Positions 23,748 through 32,028 of a stretch of DNA of 64,000 nt are shown here, piece by piece. The translations under genes were made by a program, and so were the position numbers. The notes beneath the pieces are model-generated. The model saw only the letters and a list, made by a program, of their open reading frames with translations, made no database searches and was not told where the DNA came from. How positions within the stretch are numbered: position 1 is the stretch's first letter; each line of letters begins with the position of its first letter. Origin of the DNA: Neorhodopirellula pilleata (GTDB taxonomy: Bacteria; Planctomycetota; Planctomycetia; Pirellulales; Pirellulaceae); the NCBI RefSeq assembly GCF_007859915.1, contig NZ_SJPM01000006.1:1-64000 (forward strand), written 5' to 3'.

Positions 23748-26700
23748 ATGCCACGCATTCCTCTCTCAAGATTTCGTTTGGTCATGTTCGCTTTGGTCCT
23801 TTCGGCGTCGGCACCGAATTGGGGCCATCGGGTCAATGCTCAAGAAGCCCAAGCCGATCCGGCGGCGATGTCGATCTACGCCGATGCGGCGAACTTCCAA
23901 ACCAACGGTGCGATCGATCTGGCGATCACGCAATGGAAAGACTTCTTGCAAAAGTACCCGCAACACGAACTCGCCCCGAAAGCGGCGCACTATTTGGGTG
24001 TTTGCTACATGCAGAGCGATCCCCCGCAGTTGATCGAAGCGGCCCGGTCATTCGGCGTTGCCTTGCAGGACCAAAAATACGAATTGCGGGAAGAAAGTCT
24101 CGCCAACCGAGGCTGGTGTTTTTACGCGGCCGCGATTGCCGGAGATCAAGTTGACAAAGGTTTGTTGCAAGAATCCTTGACCGCCTACGATCAACTGCTC
24201 AAAGAAAACCCTAAAACCCGTTACCAAGATCGAGCCTACTTTTACAGCGGCGAATCGGCGTACTCGTTGGGCAAGCCGAAACAGGCGATCGAATCCTACA
24301 GCCGACTATTGCAACTCGAAGAAGCGAAGGATTCCGGGCTACGCTGCGACGCGCTGTACGCCCGCGGAGTCGCTCAGGAAGAAATCCAAGACGCCGCCGG
24401 TGCCACGCAGTCCTACCAGCAATTACTGCAAGAATGCTCTGACACGGATTTAGTCGTCGACGTGCTGCTGCGTTTAGGTGATTTGCAAGTCGGCGGTGGC
24501 GATTACGATACCGCCGCATCGAACTTCGAAAAAGTCATCACTGACAAGACGGGTTTGGCGACCCCGGATGATCAAGCCTACGCCATGTTTCGCCAAGCGT
24601 ACGCTTACGTCCGTTTAAAGAAACCCGAGGAAGCGGCTCGGCGATACGAGACCTTGATCGAGACGTTTCCGAAGTCCGATTATGCGTCGGCGGCTTTGTT
24701 GGCGGCCGCTCAAACCCGCTACCAGGCCGGCGACATTGAGGCGGCCGCCACCAGTTTTCGTCAAGTGCTCGCCGGCGACGATCCGGTCGCCGCGACCGAA
24801 GCCGCTCACTGGCTCGCGCGCATCGAACTGTCCGCAGCCAACGCCGCCGCAGAAGGCTCGACCGAACGGACCCAAGCCGCCCAAGCCGCCTACGATATCG
24901 TCAGTCGCCGGACAGAAATCGGCGTCCAAGGTGAGTACGCGCTCAACCTAGGACTCGACGCCGCCGAAGCGTTGTCGTTCATGAAGGACCGATTGCCCGA
25001 AGCATTATCAAAATTTGAAGAGTTCGCGAACAAAGCCCCGACCTCGCCGCTCGCCCCAAGGGCGCTCTACAACGCCGCCTTCACGGCCTTGTCGCTGAGC
25101 GATCACGACAAAGCGATTCGTTTGGCTAATGAGTTCGAACAACGTTATGCGTCGTCGGAATTGTTACCCGATACACAGTTCATCAGCGCCGAAGCGAACC
25201 TGATGGCGGGCAACGCGACCGAGGCGGCCAAACAATACAACGCCTTGATTGACAACTCGAATTACGCCGGCAACCCACAACGAGCCACGTGGATCTTGCG
25301 AGCGGTCACGGCGATGACGTCCGCCAAGCAGCCGCAAGCCGCCATCACGTTGGTCGAAAAGAACCTCGACGCGCTGACCACCGGCCGCCAAAAAGCCGAG
25401 GCGCTGTTGATCTCCGGACAGGCTCACATGCAAATGGGCAACGCATCCCAAGCGGCCGAAAATTTCAAAGCCAGCCGTGAAGCCGACCCGACATGGTCGC
25501 GAAGCGATGAAGCATTCTTGCTCGCCGGACAAGCTCAAATGACCGCCGGTAACCCAGACGTCGCACTGGGCATTTGGAAACAACTCGTCGAGGAGTCGCC
25601 GCAAACCCGAGTCGCCGATCAAGCCCGCTACAAGATCGGTCAAGCGGCCAGTGCTGCGGGCGACTTCGCCGAAGCGATCAGCCAATTCGATCCGATTTTG
25701 GAATCCAAACGCGACCCCGCATTGATCCCATTCGCCCGCTACGGCAAAGGCTGGGCGCAGATGCAAGCGGAACAATACGAGGCCGCCGCCGAATCACTCG
25801 GGCAAGTGATCTCCAATTTTCCCGAACACCCGATCCTCGACGACGCATTGCTCGCACGCGGGATCGCATTTCGAAACCTCAAGCAATACGGACAAGCCAA
25901 AGAAGACCTGACCGGTTTTTTGCAAACCAACCCCGAGGGCATCCATCGCGGTCATGGCTTGTATGAACTATCGCTCGTCGAGCAAAGCCTCGGCAATGCG
26001 AAAGCCGCCGCCGACCAACTGATGACGTTGACCAAGAACGTGCCGGACTATCCTGGCATGGACAAGGTGATCTATGAACTCGGGTGGTCGTTGCGTGAAG
26101 CGGGCGACGACGCGGCGGCGATCGAACAGTTCGAATTGCTGATGCAGCGGTACCCCGACAACGCACTGCTCGGCGAAGCAGCTTATTTCGTGGGCCAAAA
26201 TTACTACGGCGAGGAAAAGTGGGAACTCGCCGCCAACGCGTTCGCAACGGCCGCCGCGAAAGCCGACGATCCCGATCTGCTCGAAAAATCACTGTACCGA
26301 TTGGGATGGTCGCAATTCAAAGCCGGAAAGTTTGCCGAAGCCGAAGCCACCTTCGTCCGTCAATTTCGCGAGGCCGCCGGTGGTAAGTTGTATCTCGACG
26401 CGATGATGATGGTCGGCGAATCTCGCTTCAAACAAGACCGGTTTGAAGAGGCGTTGCGAGCCTACGGCAAGGCACGTGAAAAGATCGAAGCCGACGGCGA
26501 CGATGCCAAAACGATTCGAGACCCGGCCGAACGCCAAGTCCGCGAGCTAACCCTTTTGCACGGCGGTCAATCCGCCGCTCAAATCAAAGATTGGGACCAG
26601 GCGATCAATTGGTATGACGCTCTTCGTGAGCGATTTCCTGCCACGACGTACTTGCCCCAAGTATTCTATGAAACCGGATTTGCTCATCAACAGGCGGGCA

Positions 26701-27080
26701 ACGATGATCAAGCCATCCGGTTGTATTCCCAGGTTGCCGACAATTACCGCAACGAACTCGCCGCAAGGGCTCGGTTCATGATGGGCGAAATCTACTTTGC
26801 CCAAAAAGAATTCTCTAAAGCGATCCCCGAGTTTCAACGCGTGATGTTCGGCTTCGGGGCAGAGAAGGCTCCGCCGGAAATTCAGAACTGGCAGGCCAAG
26901 AGTGGGTTCGAGGCGGGCCGATGTGCCGAACTACTTGTCGATGCCGCACAGACCGAATCGGCCAAAGAAAAGGCCCGCGGCTACGCGAGGAATTTTTACG
27001 GCTACGTGATCGAGAAACATCCCAACCATGAACTGGCGGCCAAAGCTCAAGAACGGCTGCGGTCCCTTCCCGCTAACTGA
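23748..27080 (+). CDS. Large exported TPR-repeat protein
   Basis: A 1,110-residue protein almost wholly made of tetratricopeptide repeats after a signal peptide (MPRIPLSRFR, hydrophobic LVMFALVLSASAP, cleavage near VNAQEAQ). I chose the ATG at 23748 for this signal; the frame extends 23 codons upstream into the DUF1844 gene. TPR hallmarks recur at 35-40 residue intervals, for example AAHYLGVCYMQSDPPQLIEA, DRAYFYSGESAYSLGKPKQA, QRYPDNALLGEAAYFVGQNY and FYETGFAHQQAGNDDQAIRL. It resembles YbgF/CpoB- and BamD-like periplasmic scaffolds. The stop overlaps the ExbB start (TGATG), so it is part of the same operon and probably works with the proton channel. Confidence 0.85.
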   Translation: MPRIPLSRFRLVMFALVLSASAPNWGHRVNAQEAQADPAAMSIYADAANFQTNGAIDLAITQWKDFLQKYPQHELAPKAAHYLGVCYMQSDPPQLIEAARSFGVALQDQKYELREESLANRGWCFYAAAIAGDQVDKGLLQESLTAYDQLLKENPKTRYQDRAYFYSGESAYSLGKPKQAIESYSRLLQLEEAKDSGLRCDALYARGVAQEEIQDAAGATQSYQQLLQECSDTDLVVDVLLRLGDLQVGGGDYDTAASNFEKVITDKTGLATPDDQAYAMFRQAYAYVRLKKPEEAARRYETLIETFPKSDYASAALLAAAQTRYQAGDIEAAATSFRQVLAGDDPVAATEAAHWLARIELSAANAAAEGSTERTQAAQAAYDIVSRRTEIGVQGEYALNLGLDAAEALSFMKDRLPEALSKFEEFANKAPTSPLAPRALYNAAFTALSLSDHDKAIRLANEFEQRYASSELLPDTQFISAEANLMAGNATEAAKQYNALIDNSNYAGNPQRATWILRAVTAMTSAKQPQAAITLVEKNLDALTTGRQKAEALLISGQAHMQMGNASQAAENFKASREADPTWSRSDEAFLLAGQAQMTAGNPDVALGIWKQLVEESPQTRVADQARYKIGQAASAAGDFAEAISQFDPILESKRDPALIPFARYGKGWAQMQAEQYEAAAESLGQVISNFPEHPILDDALLARGIAFRNLKQYGQAKEDLTGFLQTNPEGIHRGHGLYELSLVEQSLGNAKAAADQLMTLTKNVPDYPGMDKVIYELGWSLREAGDDAAAIEQFELLMQRYPDNALLGEAAYFVGQNYYGEEKWELAANAFATAAAKADDPDLLEKSLYRLGWSQFKAGKFAEAEATFVRQFREAAGGKLYLDAMMMVGESRFKQDRFEEALRAYGKAREKIEADGDDAKTIRDPAERQVRELTLLHGGQSAAQIKDWDQAINWYDALRERFPATTYLPQVFYETGFAHQQAGNDDQAIRLYSQVADNYRNELAARARFMMGEIYFAQKEFSKAIPEFQRVMFGFGAEKAPPEIQNWQAKSGFEAGRCAELLVDAAQTESAKEKARGYARNFYGYVIEKHPNHELAAKAQERLRSLPAN

Positions 27081-28159
27081 TGAACCAAAGTAATCGCATG
27101 AGTTTTCTCTCGCCCCGGTCGGAGCGGACCGCCATGAATGGCCATTCCAATCTGAGCCGAACTCAATCAAACCCGATTCGGTCAAGCCGACGAACGAGTG
27201 TCTGGACTTGGATCCTGGCATCGGCGTTGCTGCTTTCAATCGTTGCCAACCCGCTGCTCGTTGGTCAGTCGGTTCATGCTCAAGAGGAGGCCGGCAACGC
27301 TGCCGAGATGATCGACGCGTCGGACATCGAATCGGTGATGAACGAAGCCCCCACTGAAGGACAGCAGCTCGGCAGTGACCAGCCTTCGGGGATCGATCTG
27401 CTGTCATTGATCACCCGCGGCGGTTGGTTCATGTTGCCGATCGGTTTGATGAGCATGTTGGTGGTGACGTTAACGGTCGAACGTTCGCTTTCGTTGCGGA
27501 CTAAGAAAATCATTCCTCCAGGACTGGTCGAACAACTCGGTGACCTGATGGTCTCCCCCGACAAGTTTCCACCCACGACCGCGTTCGAAATTTGCCAAGA
27601 ACACCGTTCACCGGCCTCGCGTGTGATCCAGTCGATGTTGATGCGGACCGGCCAACCGCTCGGTGAAATCGAACGAGCCGGCACCGAAACGATCCAACGC
27701 GAGGCCGACCGGTACGCGTCGTTGGTCCGCTGGCTCACCCTCGCCGCCGCCGCGACGCCTCTGATGGGCTTGCTCGGTACGGTCTGGGGAATGATCGTCG
27801 CGTTCCATGAATCGAGCACTTTGACGGCCGATCGCAGTCGTTCCGAACAGTTGTCCGAGGGCATCTACACGGCGCTGGTGACGACACTCGCGGGATTGAT
27901 TGTCGCAATTCCGGCGGCCATCTTTGCCCAATACCTCGAGAACCGAATCACCAAATTGTTCCAACGGATCGAAGAGCTGGCGTTCGCGATCGCGCCCGGT
28001 TTGGCCCGATTTGCCGGCCGATCCAAGCTCGATTACGAAGGCAACTTAAGGCCCATGGAAGGAACCCCTCCGCCACCGATGGGATCACCGACGCCGCCGA
28101 TCGAACACAGCCATTCCAACGGTTCCCCCGCACCGCCGCCGGTCGCGACGCAGAACTGA
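27080..28159 (+). CDS. MotA/TolQ/ExbB proton channel family protein with N-terminal extension
   Basis: A 359-residue inner-membrane protein. An atypical N-terminal extension has a signal- or anchor-like hydrophobic stretch (VWTWILASALLLSIVANPLL, about 42-61, then VHAQEE) and an acidic spacer. The ExbB core follows: the first span GWFMLPIGLMSMLVVTLTVE (about 114-133), then LTLAAAATPLMGLLGTVWGM (about 221-240), where the Thr-Pro pair lines the proton path of the family, and LVTTLAGLIVAIPAAIFAQY (about 269-288). The C-terminus is Pro-rich. It should pair with the ExbD protein encoded next and use the proton gradient to drive a partner. The ATG overlaps the TPR gene stop by one base. Confidence 0.88.
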   Translation: MNQSNRMSFLSPRSERTAMNGHSNLSRTQSNPIRSSRRTSVWTWILASALLLSIVANPLLVGQSVHAQEEAGNAAEMIDASDIESVMNEAPTEGQQLGSDQPSGIDLLSLITRGGWFMLPIGLMSMLVVTLTVERSLSLRTKKIIPPGLVEQLGDLMVSPDKFPPTTAFEICQEHRSPASRVIQSMLMRTGQPLGEIERAGTETIQREADRYASLVRWLTLAAAATPLMGLLGTVWGMIVAFHESSTLTADRSRSEQLSEGIYTALVTTLAGLIVAIPAAIFAQYLENRITKLFQRIEELAFAIAPGLARFAGRSKLDYEGNLRPMEGTPPPPMGSPTPPIEHSHSNGSPAPPPVATQN

Positions 28160-28198
28160 TCCGAACATCGCTCACTCGCAATCCCAATATCCGATCCA

Positions 28199-28621
28199 AT
28201 GGCCGTCGAACTCAAACGATCCAATATCGCCGGAACGCTCAGCCTGACGCCGTTGATCGACGTCGTGTTCCTGTTGTTGATTTTCTTCCTCGTGACGAGC
28301 GAGTTCGAAGACGAAGAGCGTCGGCTTGATATCGTCCTGCCGTCGGCCACCAGCGCCGTGCCGATGACGAGCAAACCGAGAGAAGTGGTCGTCGACATCG
28401 ACGAAACCGGCAAGATCTATCTGCGTGGCAAGGTCACTCCGATGGAAGAACTCGAAGAAGTGCTCAAGAACGCCGTTGCGAGTAATCCCACCAGCCAAAC
28501 CGTGGTGATCCGAGCCGATCAAGCCGCCAGTTTTCAGCCCGTCGTGAACGTCATGGACGTCTGCAACCGAACCGGAGTCAGTGACTACTCCGTAACCACC
28601 AAAGACGGCCCCTCAGGGTAG
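28199..28621 (+). CDS. ExbD/TolR family protein
   Basis: A 140-residue protein with a single membrane span and a small periplasmic domain. The key family segment is LTPLIDVVFLLLIFFLVTSE (residues 18-37), with the proton-carrying aspartate Asp23. The periplasmic part has VDIDETGKIYLRGKVTPMEE and VVIRADQAASFQPVVNVMDV, matching the ExbD/TolR fold. It starts 39 bases after the ExbB gene. A family 3 repeat and a heptamer array separate it from the large toroid membrane gene, its probable partner. Confidence 0.92.
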   Translation: MAVELKRSNIAGTLSLTPLIDVVFLLLIFFLVTSEFEDEERRLDIVLPSATSAVPMTSKPREVVVDIDETGKIYLRGKVTPMEELEEVLKNAVASNPTSQTVVIRADQAASFQPVVNVMDVCNRTGVSDYSVTTKDGPSG

Positions 28622-28639
28622 TTTGTGGTGAATGGTTCG

Positions 28640-28677
28640 CTGCCGGGTCTCCGTCGAAGCGACTGCGACCCAGCCTA
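28640..28677. repeat. Family 3 dispersed repeat, copy 4
   Basis: It reads GCTGCCGGGTCTCCGTCG and then GCGACCCAGCCTAC, starting just after the exbD stop. It matches the copy at 20307-20335 closely and abuts the ACTCTTC array. Confidence 0.7.
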
Positions 28678-28770
28678 CTCTTCACTCTTCACTCTTCACT
28701 CTTCACTCTTCACTCTTCACTCTTCACTCTTCACTCTTCAATCTTCACTCGCCACTCGCCACTCGCCACT
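28677..28770. repeat. Heptamer array (ACTCTTC and ACTCGCC)
   Basis: Thirteen contiguous 7-bp units: nine perfect ACTCTTC, one AATCTTC and three ACTCGCC, plus a partial unit. It ends 11 bases before the GTG start of the large membrane toroid gene. The strand is strongly pyrimidine-biased (only C, T and A apart from the last units). Confidence 0.9.
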
Positions 28771-28781
28771 AAAAACAACCC

Positions 28782-31541
28782 GTGCCCGCACCTAGCAACC
28801 CACTGTTGCCACCCGAAACGTTAGACGTCGAAGAAGCCGAAACGATGTGGCCTCTCGATGTCGGCATGGCTGCGTTGGGCGGGCTCGTGATCTACATGGT
28901 TTTCACGAACCTCGCGTTCGACGAACCGCGGCTGATGTACAACGCGTGGACCTACTTGATCTTGGTCCCTTTGATCACGGTCGGGTTGTCGGCGACGTTG
29001 CGATTGATCGCGTCGAAGTACGTCCAAAAATCGATCCAGCTCGGTTTTCTATTCAGCACGATCGTCCACTTGTTGCTTTTGATCCTGGCGCTGCGTTGGG
29101 TGATTTTCCCGCACTACTTCCCCGAAGCGTTCGCGGGGGTCAAGCCGGAACGCTCGCCGATCCGCAAAACCGTACCCGAATATCTCTTCCAAAAACCTGA
29201 AGAGACCAAGTCGGTGACGCCGGATTGGTCCCAGCCCGTCGACGCGGAAACGACTTCGCGAGTCATCCCGCGTGAAGAACGCCAGTTGCCTCCGGTGCAG
29301 CGATCGGCACCTCGGATCGAAGTCCCCCAGCCGAGCGAACCGCAACAGGACGCGCCACAAAAGTTCTTGATGAAACGCCCTGAGCCGCAAATGTCTCAGC
29401 CTAAGCCGGCTGACACGCCGTCGAAGCTGGCCCGGCGGCGGGTTCAGCGCGACGTGCCGAACATCTCGGCAGAATCGGCACCGGAAGCTCCGACGGTCGA
29501 GACCACCCCCGTTCCGGCGGCTGAAGTTGCTCGCGCCGAGAAGGCCACGACTCCGCGAGAACGCCCTGAGCAAAGGCGGAGCCCCTCATTGGCCACCGCC
29601 GCTGCCGCCGCTCCCGATGTCCCGCAAATCGACCCGACACCCTCGCCGACCCCGTCGATGCGGCTACTCGCCGATGCGATGCCCCAAGTCGGCACGTCGG
29701 GTGTTTCGCGAGATCGCAGCCAACGACTTCGGCCCGATCGAGCTTCGCCGGCCGGATCGGCGCCCGCCCCGCCGACGGTCGCGGTCGCGAAACTCGACGT
29801 CGGGGCCGAGCGGATGATCTCGCCGATCGACACGCCGATGCAGCGAAACAGCGAAGCCATCGGGGCACAGATTTCGGCGTTGCCTTCGGACGCTTCCAGC
29901 GCCAACCTCAGCACCACGCCGGACACGTCCACGGGAGACTTGCCGCAGCGCAGCGAATTAGCATCGATGGCCGGCATGCCCCAATTGAGTTCACAAGACT
30001 TCAGTCGACCGCGGGCGTCGCTGCGTCGCGGTCGCGGAACGCAAGGCGAAGCCGCCGGCCAGGCCCCCGACGTGGGTTCGATTTCCGAGATGTTGGCCCA
30101 GGCCGAAGCGGCCGCCGGTGATGCCGGCGACGAAGACGCCATGATGGCCGACTTGGCCCAACGCGACACCAAAGCCGAAGCCGATCGCGAGCGACCTGAG
30201 AAGGCATCCGGCTTACCAGACCTGTCTTCCTCCGCCGATCCGGTGTTCGATTTGGTTGCGCCCGAAGGACCGGTCGGATTGGCCAAACAGTTCGCCGAAC
30301 AAGCCGGCATGGTGCCTTCGGACGAACCGGTCGAAATGGCATCGATGGACCTCACCCGCGCCCCGAGGGCTCGGCGTGAAGTCGGCGGCCCGGTCACGCC
30401 GGCAGGCATGGCGATCGCCGCCGTCGAACAATTCAGCCGACGAGTCCAACGAACCAACGGAGGCGCCGCTCCGGCTCCCGCAGGCATGGTCGGTCCCGCA
30501 ACCGAAGAAGCCATCGAGTTGGGGCTCGCTTACTTAGCCTCGTTGCAAAATCAAGACGGCAGTTGGTCGCTGCAGGGTCACGGCGAAGACGTCTTGCTGC
30601 AAAGCGACACGGCGGCAACCGGCATGTGTTTGTTGGCTTTCCAGGGCGCCGGTTACACGCACCGCCAACATCAATACGCCGCGACGGTCGCCAAAGGACT
30701 CGATTTCCTCATCAAGAACCAAAAGACCAACGGCAATCTCTACCGCAGCGAAAACCCGCTGAGTGATTCCAACGTGGCGTTGTACTCGCACGGTATCGCG
30801 TCGTTGGCGTTGTGCGAAGCGTTCGGCATGACCCAAGACAGCGAACTGCGCGAGCCGGCACAGCTTTGTTTGAACTACATTGCCGCCACGCAACACACGC
30901 GCCGTGGCGGATGGCGTTACACGCCCCAAGTCAGCAGCGATACCAGCGTTACGGGTTGGATGATGATGGCGCTCAAGAGCGGCGATCTGTCCGGATTGAA
31001 AGTCAACCCTGACGTCTATAAAGGCATCGAACGTTGGCTGAGTTTGGCCAAGGTCAGCCCGACCCGCCGCGATCTTTACGTTTACAATCCGTTCGCGCCC
31101 AATACACCGCAACAAGCTCACGGACGCAAGCCGACGCCGACGATGACCGCCGTCGGGATCTTGATGCGGATGTACACAGGATGGAGCCGCGACAATCCTG
31201 ACATGCAATCGGCCGCCGACTACATTCTCAAATACCCGCCGAGCGTCGGAACTCGCCGCGTCCCGGAACGGGATACCTATTATTGGTACTACGCGACGCA
31301 GGTCATGTTCCACATGGGCGGTGAGTACTGGGACCAATGGAACCGATATCTCAATCCGGTCTTAATCGACAGCCAAATCAAACGCGGTCCCGAAGCGGGC
31401 AGTTGGGATCCGGAGTACCCGGTGCCGGATCGTTGGAGTCCGCACGGCGGTCGGTTGTACGTTAGCGCGATGAACCTGCTCAATCTGGAAGTCTACTACC
31501 GGCACCTTCCCATCTACGAAGAAACCGCCGGCGATGAATAA
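28782..31541 (+). CDS. Membrane-anchored toroid protein with long Pro-rich linker, partner of ExbB/ExbD
   Basis: A 919-residue protein. Three N-terminal membrane spans are visible: VGMAALGGLVIYMVFTNLAF (about 27-46), TYLILVPLITVGLSATLRLI (about 57-76) and LGFLFSTIVHLLLLILALRW (about 87-106). A linker rich in Pro, Ala and Arg runs from about 125 to 560, and a C-terminal alpha/alpha-toroid domain of the prenyltransferase/squalene oxidase type from about 565 to 915, with LGLAYLASLQNQDGSW, SDTAATGMCLLAFQGAGYTH and SDTSVTGWMMMALKSGDLSG. No DXDD is seen. Membrane anchor, proline-rich linker and globular end are the layout of TonB/TolA, and the gene follows exbB-exbD. The GTG start at 28782 is the only reasonable one before the spans. 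Confidence 0.82.
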   Translation: MPAPSNPLLPPETLDVEEAETMWPLDVGMAALGGLVIYMVFTNLAFDEPRLMYNAWTYLILVPLITVGLSATLRLIASKYVQKSIQLGFLFSTIVHLLLLILALRWVIFPHYFPEAFAGVKPERSPIRKTVPEYLFQKPEETKSVTPDWSQPVDAETTSRVIPREERQLPPVQRSAPRIEVPQPSEPQQDAPQKFLMKRPEPQMSQPKPADTPSKLARRRVQRDVPNISAESAPEAPTVETTPVPAAEVARAEKATTPRERPEQRRSPSLATAAAAAPDVPQIDPTPSPTPSMRLLADAMPQVGTSGVSRDRSQRLRPDRASPAGSAPAPPTVAVAKLDVGAERMISPIDTPMQRNSEAIGAQISALPSDASSANLSTTPDTSTGDLPQRSELASMAGMPQLSSQDFSRPRASLRRGRGTQGEAAGQAPDVGSISEMLAQAEAAAGDAGDEDAMMADLAQRDTKAEADRERPEKASGLPDLSSSADPVFDLVAPEGPVGLAKQFAEQAGMVPSDEPVEMASMDLTRAPRARREVGGPVTPAGMAIAAVEQFSRRVQRTNGGAAPAPAGMVGPATEEAIELGLAYLASLQNQDGSWSLQGHGEDVLLQSDTAATGMCLLAFQGAGYTHRQHQYAATVAKGLDFLIKNQKTNGNLYRSENPLSDSNVALYSHGIASLALCEAFGMTQDSELREPAQLCLNYIAATQHTRRGGWRYTPQVSSDTSVTGWMMMALKSGDLSGLKVNPDVYKGIERWLSLAKVSPTRRDLYVYNPFAPNTPQQAHGRKPTPTMTAVGILMRMYTGWSRDNPDMQSAADYILKYPPSVGTRRVPERDTYYWYYATQVMFHMGGEYWDQWNRYLNPVLIDSQIKRGPEAGSWDPEYPVPDRWSPHGGRLYVSAMNLLNLEVYYRHLPIYEETAGDE

Positions 31542-31749
31542 CGACCGTCGCGGCCGTGTCTTCAAGATGATCGGTTGGGTCGGCGGCATCGCGGTGACAT
31601 GGTTGGTCATTTTGCCATGGCTGTCCGACCGCGATTCGACAAAAGCGTACTTGCAACGATTGCGTCAGCAGAAAATCGACCCGGCGGCGATGTACTACAC
31701 TGAGTTGCCACCGGAAATATTCTTGGACCATCAAGACTTGGTGCGATAG
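31534..31749 (+). CDS. Small single-span membrane protein
   Basis: A 71-residue protein with one membrane segment (MIGWVGGIAVTWLVILPWL, residues 12-30) and a charged C-terminal part (STKAYLQRLRQQKIDPAAMY). Its ATG overlaps the end of the large toroid gene by eight bases, so it is translationally coupled and belongs to the ExbBD/TPR operon. I recognise no family. A role as a small subunit of the same membrane complex is a guess from position. Confidence 0.65.
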   Translation: MNNDRRGRVFKMIGWVGGIAVTWLVILPWLSDRDSTKAYLQRLRQQKIDPAAMYYTELPPEIFLDHQDLVR

Positions 31750-31844
31750 TCCGGACTCAACGGATGAATCGCATTCCTCTTGAGCATCTCAAAGCTGCCT
31801 TTCTATGTCAGTTATCGCCGCATTCGTTTTTTTTAAGGCAATTA

Positions 31845-31985
31845 ATACAAGCCCGACGCGCGACGGGCTGTTGATTGAGTCGTTTAACGGCAAGCCGCAG
31901 GCGACAGAGTTTGAAAACGCGGGCGCCTGTGGCTTGCCGTTAAACGAAAACGCCCATACGTGCACTCAACCAACACGCCGGCGAG
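31845..31985. repeat. Composite interspersed palindrome, copy B (family 1)
   Basis: A degenerate frame (GGGCTGTTGATTGAG on the left, CTCAACCAACACGCC on the right) encloses inner arms at 31881-31903 and 31924-31946 beginning CGTTTAACGGCAAGCCG. The asymmetric tail AAAACGCCC to GTGCACTCAA after the right arm is shared with copy E. It lies 44 bases before the start of the DUF1583 gene. Confidence 0.82.
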
Positions 31986-32028
31986 CGAGGGAATCCACTC
32001 CAATCTTCGCAATACCCCAACCATCACA

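Noticed and set aside
28677..28770. CRISPR-like array
   Set aside because: Units are 7 bp with no spacers; it is a simple tandem repeat.
29444..30514. A 356-residue open frame antisense to the Pro-rich linker of the toroid membrane gene
   Set aside because: It is Ser/Ala/Arg-rich with no motif, and mirrors the low-complexity linker of the real gene.
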